Source: Gymnopus androsaceus JB14
Taxonomy: Eukaryota; Basidiomycota; Agaricomycetes; Agaricales; Omphalotaceae
Assembly: GCA_009733575.1 (NCBI GenBank)
Contig: ML769518.1
Coordinates: 49,135-113,134, forward strand
Length of the DNA stretch: 64,000 nucleotides
Direction of reading: 5' to 3'
Shown here piece after piece: positions 55,808 through 64,000 of the stretch. How positions within the stretch are numbered: the first letter of the stretch is position 1; each line of letters opens with the position of its first letter. The translations under genes and the position numbers were made by a program. The notes beneath the pieces are model-generated. The model ran no database searches, was not told the origin of the DNA, and worked only from the letters and a program-made list of their open reading frames with translations.

Positions 55808-55945
55808 CATCAGCAAAACCTGTATTGACTGGGACTCTCTGGAAGTGCTGTCAAGCGCTTGCCGGCACTGGGATGTGCCGGCCAGTGCCGGCGAGTGCTA
55901 GCCAGCGCTACCAGCGGGTCCCAGCCGATACAGGTTTTGCTGATG
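55808..55945. mobile_element. CATCAG-family element F (GCCGGC/GCCAGCGCT type)
   Basis: 138 bp: CATCAGCAAAACCTGTAT...ATACAGGTTTTGCTGATG. The interior is GC-rich (GCCGGCACTGG, GCCAGCGCT), in sharp contrast to its AT-rich surroundings. Flanks CC and TC do not match exactly. Confidence 0.88.
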
Positions 55946-56099
55946 TCACTGTAAAGCATCATACTCCCAAGTCATTTCTATAGAATCCCTCCCTCTAGTC
56001 CAATTTCTCCTTCTCTGATATATTCTTGCTCTCATTACTGACCTCAACAATATCTAACATCAAGACTGCCCAGATGTTCTGACAAAAGCCAGTGGACCA

Positions 56100-57442
56100 C
56101 ATCAGCAAACCTGGATAATGGTCATAGCAGCTCATAGCAGGCCATGAGCTGCTATGGGATCACCGAGCATTAGTGCCAGCTGTCATTCTCTCGGATCTCT
56201 CTTGCCAGCACTATAAGAATTGATGCAAAGACTTGTCGAAGTTCAACTTACCTTTATTCTTCCCCATCACTTTAGTTTACTATCAATCTTAACTCTTGTG
56301 GGCATTCAAAGATGTAATCTACAAATATTCTTCCTAAATAGTTTTAGTTCTAGTGCCATTGTTATTGTCCTAGGTACTACAAACATAGTAATATATGAAT
56401 TTATTTGGATTTTATGTTTTTGGCAGACCATCTCCATCTTGTCATATTGTGGCAACACTACTAGCAAGCGGCGGGCTGCTCGGAGCTATTGGAATGGAAA
56501 ACAATTCAATAAGCAATATATTTACTATTGAATAGAATCTGACAGCTGATGTTCCTGCAGTAAGTATAGCGATCCATAGCAGTTCATAGCACCCCATAGC
56601 AATCCATAGCTCTGGATAGATGGGGACCTTGCGATGCATCAGCAAAACCTGTATGTGCTCTAGAGTGCTCCAGAGCACTACAGAGCACTCAGAGCGTTCA
56701 GAGCAGCCAAAGCAAGGGTAGTAGCTCCAGAGTGCTCTGGAGGACCATTGAGTTCTCTGGAGCTCTCTGGCGCTCTCTGGAAACTCCCCATCATTCTGCC
56801 CATCATGCGCAAATTTTAGGTTAGAGCCCCATTTAATGAAGAATTTCATATTATAACCATTCAATAAGTGTTAAGTTCATATGTGTCATTTATTGTGCAG
56901 TTAGTACCGAAACACAGCAGTCTAGATAACACTACTACATAGTACTAAGTACTGCTTCTAGCCAGCTTGAATGTTTCCCAATTTCTGCCTCCCCATTTCC
57001 CACTCTCTGAGTCTTCCTCTGCCTCCATAACCCTCAGACATATCTGAACACCAGCCAATCAATGCCAAAATAGATAAGAGCCCACCATGGGAGGAAAGAA
57101 AGTTGTCCCAAGGTTGTGACACTGGAAGGAAGCAAAAGAAAAGCACAAGTCCGATGTTCGACCTTGAGTTCATAAACGGCAACACTTTTATACAACGTCC
57201 TGACAGTTTACAGCATTTTCATCAGTTCTGTTGGTTATGTCACTTAACTGACAGCTGTCCATCAATTCCCTCAGCTCCTACAGCTTCGGAGCAGCCAGAG
57301 CAGTCAGAGCACTCCAGAGCACTCCAAAGCATCAATTCAATGCTCTGACTGCTCTGGCAAGATACAGGTTTTGCTGATGTGAGTGATATGGGTGCTATGA
57401 GTGCTGGATAGCGCTATCCAGTACACACAGGTTTTGCTGGTG
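56100..57442. mobile_element. CATCAG-family element I (CATAGC type)
   Basis: CATCAGCAAACCTGG at the left, CAGGTTTTGCTGGTG at the right, CA on both sides. It contains AT-rich sequence (about 56170-56560) and the whole of element J. Confidence 0.75.
56637..57379. mobile_element. CATCAG-family element J (CCAGAGC type), nested in I
   Basis: CATCAGCAAAACCTGTATG...GATACAGGTTTTGCTGATG with TG on both sides. The arms consist of CTCCAGAGCACTC words and complements. The loop region (about 56790-57270) holds unrelated sequence. Removing J joins GGGGACCTTGCGATG to AGTGATATGGGTGC, matching the uninterrupted element at 61722. Confidence 0.85.
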
Positions 57443-57470
57443 CAATGAACAAATAGCTTGGTGACCTGCC

Positions 57471-57806
57471 TTCTAGAGGATGTCGGAATAAACTCTAGAA
57501 TCTTTGTAGAAGACTTGGTAAAACGGATACAAAAGTTGGCAGGAAGTTTAAGTGCCCCCAGTACAGATTTTTAAAACCTTCCTAATTGGGGCTGCGGTGC
57601 GCGGAATGTGGAAGCTCCGACATGGCGATGCCTCCTTATCTCGCACCATAGCACTGATTAGGAAGGTTTTAACTAAATATATAAGGCTAATCAACTGACC
57701 GATTAGCTATAATAAGGCATTGAAAACTCCCCGCCAACTTTTGCTTCCATTTTCCAGGCTCCTCTATGAGGATTCTAGTAATTATACCAACATCCTCTAG
57801 AGGGGA
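57471..57806. mobile_element. Foldback element with nested hairpin
   Basis: Outer arms TTCTAGAGGATGTCGGAATA and its approximate inverse near 57770-57806. Inside lies a separate 102-bp hairpin, TTAAAACCTTCCTAAT...ATTAGGAAGGTTTTAA (57571-57672). Non-coding. Confidence 0.7.
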
Positions 57807-58092
57807 CTGCTTTAGGCCTAATGAGCAAATATGTATGTGGACTCATGTCATTGGAAGCAGATGAGAGTGACCAGCATCTCATTAATGGCAGGACTGGGTG
57901 TCCTGTCAAACTCAGATGATATATGATAAAGTGTGTATTCTCTTTTTGCTGTTTCTATTTTATATGTGCTAAACTCGAGTCTTCTAGGATGCTGATATGT
58001 CTCATCAAAAATATTCCAAGGAAGCCAATCACTGATGTACTGCAGAATTCTTGCATGTAGAAGAAAACTGATAGTAGTGATAGCAAGTAATA

Positions 58093-58469
58093 CTGTACTC
58101 TTCCGACCAAGTGTTCAGTCACGCATCACATCAGCCCAAAATGAACAGTTCACAGAAGGGTGTCACTGGTCACTTGGGGTTGTGAACACCATGACAACCA
58201 AAACAAAAAAAAATTCTCAAGATAGTTCAAAAAATACTTTTAAAAAACTCAAATTTTCCTCAGTCTACATATAAACAAACCAAAAATAGTTTCAAATAAG
58301 GTAAAATGAAGATCATATTATGAAATAAGTACAGATAATCCACCAGAATCCACTCCCAGTGAACAGTTCACAGGTTGGTCACAGGTCACTGTGATCTGTG
58401 AACACTTAGAATTCTGAACAGGGTAGGTCACTTGTCACACCCCATGAACACTTGGTCGGAAGAGTACAG
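58093..58469. mobile_element. TA-flanked MITE, CTGTAC family, copy 2
   Basis: CTGTACTCTTCCGACC...GGTCGGAAGAGTACAG, 377 bp, TA on both sides. The interior is shared with 52150-52532, while the terminal 10-15 bp after CTGTAC differ. Confidence 0.87.
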
Positions 58470-58538
58470 TACATAGATTGGATTATCACAAACTTGCAAA
58501 TAGAAAAGTGACGAGGAATTGATGGGAGTTGAGATTGG

Positions 58539-58660
58539 CATCAGCAAAACCTGGACAATGGTCATAGAAGCTATAGCAATCCATAGTAAGAAGATCATAG
58601 CAGCCATAGTGCTATAAAATGCTATGGTTTTCTATGAGCTCCTAAGAGATTACCAGGTAC
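58539..58660. mobile_element. CATCAG-family element L, right-truncated
   Basis: CATCAGCAAAACCTGGACAATGG followed by CATAGC words; ends at ATTACCAGGT without the final TTTTGCTGATG. Confidence 0.65.
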
Positions 58661-59347
58661 TCAAGTCAATTGCCAACATCTTGACAGGTGACATTCACTC
58701 CTGCAAATGATACATAAGAATCAATGCATCATTATAACTTCCCCAACTTGAAGTTCCCTTCCTTCCTGCTTCCTTCCTCAAGTTTCTTTTTTTTCAAAGT
58801 TGATTCTGAGTCACTTTAGTTTGACATTGTTAGTAAGTCTCGAGCCCAGAACACAGATTTTGTATACAAAAACTATTACAATTGTAGGTAATATCAATGT
58901 CTACAAATTATTTACAACTGTAGGTACAATCAATTTTGATATAGTAATACAATCTGGCGTGCAAATTTCGGGCCCAAGCCACTCTGATTGCTTGTTGCTA
59001 CACAATGACAAGTGATCACATTCAAGCATATCACACATCTCACAAAGTGGATTCAAGAACTGAGGCCTCTCTTTCCTCACACTCGAGAGAGCCCTCCTTG
59101 AGTAAACATTCACATGGCTAATCATATCTACAACTTTCTCAAGCTTTTTGGCCCTGTCATTTCCTGGTGGTGTTTTCCTTTTGAACACCTCATTGGTGTA
59201 TTACAAAAAGTCAATACCAATGACCACATTGGCGGTGAGTTTGGCAGTCAAGATTAAACAACGCTCTAATCATGTGTGTAGGACCTTTGGAGAGTATGAT
59301 CATGAAATTGCAACTTCACATTGCTAACATTCATTGTTGGCTCCATT
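58661..59347. other. Intergenic/decayed repeats
   Basis: Includes TTTTGTATACAAAA and two related AATTGTAGGTA-type segments (58830-58935) resembling 53000-53040. The minus-strand ORF at 58901-59188 is unrecognised. Confidence 0.35.
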
Positions 59348-59582
59348 GAACAGACTGTCCTGAGGCACTCAAACAGCTGAAGATTCTTTTCAACAAATGC
59401 TTTGTACCTACAGAGTTGCCTGAGGAGCATTTCAAGCCTGGCTCACATTGTTCCTATATCAAGTGCAATGGCACTGTGTTCTCCCCTTATCTCACACATG
59501 AAGGTAACGCCACAATAGTCTACCAACCAAACCAAACGAGAACCCCATAGCTGGTTGTATCAAACAAACTGACAATATTGTC
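59348..59582 (+). pseudogene. Unrecognised ORF, part 1, interrupted by hAT
   Basis: Reading CPEALKQLKILFNKCF through TELPEEHFKPGSHCSYIKC to NATIVYQPNQTRTP, then a one-base loss in a C4 run near 59553, then GCIKQTDNIV up to the hAT insertion point. It continues at 63227. No family recognised; it may belong to an older transposon. Confidence 0.6.
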
Positions 59583-59754
59583 CAGGGTTGCAGCGCTTGA
59601 CCTCGACCCGGCGGTTGACCCAGTTGGTCCGGACTATTGACCGAGTTTGACACCAGGTTCCCACAGGTCAAGCCGGTCAACCGCCCTTTTCTGTTTTTAC
59701 ACATTTTTCACTATCTCTGTGCTTTGTAGACTCTTTATCTTACTTTTTTGTTCC

Positions 59755-62700
59755 ATGCCGGCTGCTTCAGAAGTATGGGACCACTTTCACAAAGATTTCC
59801 GTCATTATAAAAACAATCATTCGCATAAACAATCACTTTGCAAGTATTGTGTAAAGATTGTCAACTTCCTCGTATATCAGGACAATGCAGCATTGGCTGT
59901 TGGAAGGATTTCGACATTCAGGGATCCCACTGTTATTGAACAGGAAGGTGAGTTAATTGTTTACTTAGAGAAAGTATAGAAAGCGGATTGATTTTTACAT
60001 TAGTTGTTGACACAACGTTCAGTGGTGATCTGGATATCCCTCACACCTTCAGTTCCTCGATTGAATTACGGATTCTTGCTGGAAAGGTTGACCACTTATG
60101 GAAGCACCTTTGTAACTGCCCATATGCTCCTACTGCAGTTAAAGATCTTGCAAATGCAAACATTGCAGCCAAGCATCAGCGTTCTGCAACTCGAGCTGTC
60201 AAAAACATCGAAACAGCTATACCAGGAGGTCCTACATTGAATTCATCCAGTGCGTCACAGGGTATTGAAGCAACCCTTGCACCTCCGCTTCCATCACGTG
60301 CTTCTTCCCGCTCTTCCAGTATTTCCTCTGTGCATTCAGTTATGGTAAACATACCATTTTATGGGGAGACTGCACCTCGTCCAATTCCAAGTGCAATGTT
60401 GAGCGAATTTCATGCTGACTTGTGCTGGTTGATGGTGTCAGGTATTGTTTCTTGGCGTGTTATTGAGCATCCTTTTTGGCATCATTTTTTTTGCCAAATG
60501 TGTTCCGGGCTCTGTTTTACCTGGCCATGATGTTTTGTCTGGATGGATCCTTGATGAGGAAGTTGCAAAGGCTGATGCTCGAACCAAGGATGAGGTTCAA
60601 AATTGCTACGCTACTGGGCAAGCTGATGGCTGGAAGAATATTGCAAAGAAGAGTCTTATTGCAGGTATGATGAATGTTGAATATCAGGTATGCTGAACGA
60701 TTGAATCCTTATCCATCACTAACCTAATTTTATAGCCATATATCCTCAACATCACAGACATTTCATCAAAGCCAAAAACTGCTGAAACTCTCCTTGATAT
60801 CATTCTTCGGGAGATAGAGTATGTTACGAAGGTTCTCTTGGTTCTTCTCGTTGCATGGTGTACAGATGCAAGCGGCGAATCCGCTAAAATGCGCTGTCTA
60901 CTCCGTGAAAAATATGCTTGGATTGTTGTTTTAGATTGCTGGGCTCATCAGTTCAATCTCGTAACTGGCGATGTTCTCAAGCTCAAGCTTCCTCTTATCA
61001 ATGTGGCTGACCGAGCACTCGAAGTCATAAAATGGTTTTCAAGCCACAGCATTGCGCTGGGTTTGTTGAATGAGGAGCAATGTCATTCAGGTACGGCAAC
61101 ACCTCTTGTTCTAATTCTTCCTGTCATCACACGTTGGACGTTGCACTACCTTTCTATGGATTGCTTGGTGACCCTGGAGGTCCCCTTTCACCGCCTGATT
61201 TTAGATCAGGCTACAAAGAACAGACTTGTTCTTTCTGCGGGAAAACAGCGCGAGGCCAAGGACAAGGCCCGGAGGATTTTGAAAATCATCGAGGGACCTA
61301 GTTTTTGGATCAACATCAAGAGGTATGTAGAAACACTCTTGCAATCTTTTTTCTTTCTTTGACATCCTTACTCTTTTAGCTTGCGTGATCTCCTCCGGCC
61401 ATTTGCTATCGCTACAAATGCTGCACAGGCTGATAACTGCCACCTTGATACTGTTCTTCTGCTTATGGGATATCTTTATTATGTTCATACAGGTCATTGT
61501 ATTGACTCTCGGATTCGAAAGAAGGTTCATGCTAGTCTGGAGAAATGCTGGAAAAACACTGATCAGGACATTTTTGTCTTGGGACTTGTATTTAACCCAT
61601 ATATTCGCTGGAAAGCATTCAAGTAAGGAAGTCCATTTCAGACTGTCGCAGGACTGTGGAATATCATCTGTAGGGTTTATGTGTGCTTTTATGATAAGGA
61701 ACCCAATGGAACCTTTCGGAACATCAGCAAAACCTGGATAATTGCCATAGCTGTTATAGCAAGCCATAGCAAGCCATAGCAGCCATAGAACTATGAACTG
61801 CTATGAATTGCTATGGGTAGCTATGAGTTACTATGGACTTCCCAAATTATATTGCCTGTTGACAGATGTCATGCTCTATAGCAATCCATAGCAGCCCATA
61901 GCAGTCCATAGCTCTGGATAGATGGGGACCTTGCTATGGGTGCTATGAGTGCTATGAGTGCTGGATAGCACTATCCAGTGCTATCCAGTTCACCCAGGTT
62001 TTGCTGATGAAGACCTTCACCAAGTATCTTGGTGGAACTGGAAAATGGTCTGATGAAAGAATGAGCCTCCGATATCATCGCGACAATGCAAAAAGTCGAG
62101 TAAGTCTATCAGTTCTCATCTTCACTATGTGGTTCCTAACAAATTGTATCAGAATACATATGTGAACATTGTTCAAATCTGGCGAGAACATTCAAGCAAT
62201 CCTAGCAATGCTGCTGGAAGTAGTATGGTGGACATGGCTATGAGAATCGAAAGCATGGCTCCCAATTCAGCATCAACAGAGCGCTTCTTCAGTCTTCTAA
62301 CAGGAACCCACACAAAGGTACGGAATTGGATGGGTGCAGAAAAAGCGCGAAAGACTGTTGTCTTAAAACAGCATATTCATTGAGAACATGGAGCACCACC
62401 AAGCTACCAACAAAAGCATACACACGAGGACGACATTAATCGAATCAACCTGGCTATGACTCCTGCTCCAGCTTCTGACAATGTAGAGGCTGAAATCTCA
62501 GCAGGGTTGGATGAGCTCGACATCAATGATCCTGAGCCAAGTGCTGAACCTGATGAAGAGCAAAGTCCAACGGCGGAACCTCGGGTTTCAACCTTTGATG
62601 AGGTCACAAGAGATCTGAGGGAGTCTGCAGACAAAGATGTGGAAGAGACTGAGGAGGAAGGGTTGGAGTTGGAGAGCATAGGTGATCCCATAACAAACAT

Positions 62701-62791
62701 ACTTACAAGCTTCATGCCAATCCTATGTTTCACCCTTGGTACATCAACTAGTGCATCCAATACTTTATCCCAAACAGGAGCTTTCTTCTAG
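59755..62791 (+). pseudogene. hAT transposase (DUF659-type), disrupted
   Basis: Would cut and rejoin element DNA in the nucleus. The N-terminal BED-like finger has W-DHFHKDF, CKYCVK and a trailing H region. A linker rich in Ser follows. A DUF659-like core shows ADGWKNIAKKSLIAG, VVAWCTDASGESAKM (conserved Asp) and CWAHQFNLV. The C-terminal dimerisation motif is NSASTERFFSLLTGTHTKVRNW. Lesions: a shift in the T8 run near 60485, a 288-bp palindromic insertion at 61722-62009 and an in-frame TGA at 62381, after which the same frame stays open to 62791 with an acidic tail. Introns near 59946-59999, 60666-60735 and 61322-61380 are likely. Confidence 0.9.
61722..62009. mobile_element. CATCAG-family element G (CATAGC type) inside hAT transposase
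   Basis: 288 bp, CATCAGCAAAACCTGGATAA...CACCCAGGTTTTGCTGATG, AA on both sides. Removing it with one AA restores the transposase frame (PNGTFR to TFTKYLGG). It is the cleanest full-length copy of the CATAGC subfamily. Confidence 0.94.
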
Positions 62792-63226
62792 CAAAGGCTC
62801 CAAACTTGGCAAAAGAGCTCATAGCCGTGGGGTTTTATAAGCATCTCAATACGAGCATACGCGGTAGTCTCGGTGAGTGCCCTTTCTCATTTATGAGCTC
62901 GAGCGCATTATTTAAACAACATCCTTCAGACACATTGCCTTTTATCTATTCAGTTCATTTGATCAGGTGCAGGATTCCAATGAGGGCTCTATTCATGAAA
63001 ATAATGCATATAACTGTTGAACTGTAAACGTACAATACATATTTTTACATTAAATAACTAACCGTAGTCTTAAAACGCTTTGTGCTGGCGAGAAAACGTC
63101 GACGAGCACTTGGCATTCGGGGCTCGGCCCGTTGATTGACCTTGCCGGTCTATGGTCCTTGACTTCGGTCTAGATGGGTCTAAATTTAGTCAAAACCTGG
63201 TAAATACCCGGTCAACTGCAACCCTG

Positions 63227-63459
63227 ATATTGTCACACTAAACGGCACCCACACGCACCTCCTGGTTTGTGCTCATCTACCTCTTCCCAAGGCTTCATAT
63301 GATCCTTTCGGAATCTTCCCCGATTTCCTGGCAAGGACATACTCCACTCACATGAAGGATTCCCTTGACATCATTGACCTTGATGATGTTGTTGCTCGTG
63401 CTGCGCGTTTTGACTTTTCACACAATTGTTCTGTCTTTCTGAACTTGTCACAAGCATAA
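63227..63459 (+). pseudogene. Unrecognised ORF, part 2
   Basis: Resumes immediately after the hAT right end, including the target duplication: TLNGTHTHLLVCAHLPLPK, DPFGIFPDFLARTYSTHMKD, ending NCSVFLNLSQA and TAA at 63457. The frame matches part 1 once the duplicated 8 bp are collapsed. Confidence 0.6.
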
Positions 63460-64000
63460 TGGTGTCACACTGCCAATGATAATACTTCAGCCAGGCTGAA
63501 GTACTGTGAGAAATGAATTATTTCAGTGCATAAGATAAATGTACTTTTTCATACAAGTATATAAAATAAATATTTCAATGAACTTATGAAGGAATTACAT
63601 TTAGACCCTCTGAATATTGAAATTTAAACAGACTTCCAAAAGAGTGCTTTTCAATTGAGCTCTAAAAACAACAGTTTCGATGCGGACTGAATACTTTTGC
63701 TTCACAATAAGAGTGAAAGCAACTATTTCAAAGAAGCTTTCAGCTGGTTCCCGAAAGACAATACTTCGATTCTCGGGCCGATCCGGGCCACTGCCAAACC
63801 GCACAGCGAAAGGCAAAATTTCAGTGGAAAATTGAATTGTTCTCCAAAACAATTACTTTCACTCTTATTGTGAGAGCAGGGCTTTCAAGTCCACATTGAA
63901 TCTATTGTTTCCAGAGTCTGATTGAAAGCCTCTCTTTTGCACATCTATGTAAAGTTCTCACTTCAGAATGTTGGAATTCAATTTATTCATTGCTCTATTG
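63460..64000. other. Repeat-like flank with inverted repeats
   Basis: TCACAATAAGAGTGAAAG at 63702-63719 is perfectly inverted at 63856-63873. A short palindrome TACTTCAGCCAGGCTGAAGTA lies near 63481. Recurrent ATACTTCAGC, ATACTTTTGC and ATACTTCGAT words suggest subterminal repeats of a DNA transposon running off the window. No gene. Confidence 0.55.

Larger units (their letters stand above)
59583..63226 (+). mobile_element. hAT DNA transposon, 3.6 kb, with perfect 8-bp target duplication
   Basis: Starts CAGGGTTGCAGC and ends CTGCAACCCTG, flanked by ATATTGTC at 59575-59582 and 63227-63234. Subterminal sequence is rich in TTGACC/GGTCAA and CCGG motifs. It carries one transposase gene, now disrupted. 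Terminal sequence, 8-bp duplication and gene content agree on hAT. Confidence 0.95.

Noticed and set aside
16829..62009. CRISPR-like array of short repeats (CATAGC words)
   Set aside because: The repeats are degenerate, have no unique spacers, are arranged as palindromes with transposon-like ends, and the genome is eukaryotic.

Overview
This window reads as nuclear DNA of an agaricomycete (mushroom-forming basidiomycete) fungus. Genes are cut by many 50-60 bp GT-AG introns. The recognisable families are typical of that group: an NRPS-like adenylate-forming reductase, P450, GH71 alpha-1,3-glucanase, secreted amidase, S53 sedolisin, BTG/Tob-like protein and HET-domain protein. About half of the window is nested transposable elements. 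All assignments are by eye; no search was run.

Layout. 1-1.4 kb: indel-rich direct duplication. 1.75-16.6 kb: duplicated specialised-metabolism locus. A reductase-tail pseudogene is fused to a P450-head pseudogene (1755-5160), followed by an apparently complete P450 (6860-9536) and a complete A-T-R reductase (11341-15303), all on the minus strand. 16.8-23.2 kb: repeats, including a short palindromic element, a zinc-finger/MULE-like remnant, a solo LTR and a 700 bp element with a 9-bp target duplication. 23.7-28.7 kb: GH71 gene (+) and amidase (-). 28.7-36.8 kb: complete copia element inserted immediately upstream of the amidase, itself carrying three insertions. 37.3-38.9 kb: intact Gag-only LTR element. 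39.5-46.7 kb: sedolisin (-), BTG/Tob-like gene (-), HET gene (+). 47.1-53.3 kb: a second, heavily decayed copia element with five or more nested insertions. 53.4-59.3 kb: a stack of nested palindromic elements. 59.6-63.2 kb: hAT element with a perfect 8-bp target duplication, inserted in a decayed ORF and itself split by a palindromic element.

The most unusual signal is a family of short elements with ends CATCAGCAAAA...TTTTGCTGATG and mostly identical 2-bp flanking duplications of variable sequence. Their interiors are long imperfect palindromes built from different short words in different copies: CATAGC, CCACAGCAA, CCAGAGC, GCCGGC, CCTAGG/CCTCAGG and CCCTGGTCA. They nest inside each other to at least four levels. 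Their target duplications allow the insertion order to be read directly.

Single-base indels, often in homopolymers, interrupt several otherwise recognisable genes. The sequence may contain assembly errors, real decay, or both. Exon boundaries below are inferred from GT-AG sites and reading frame.
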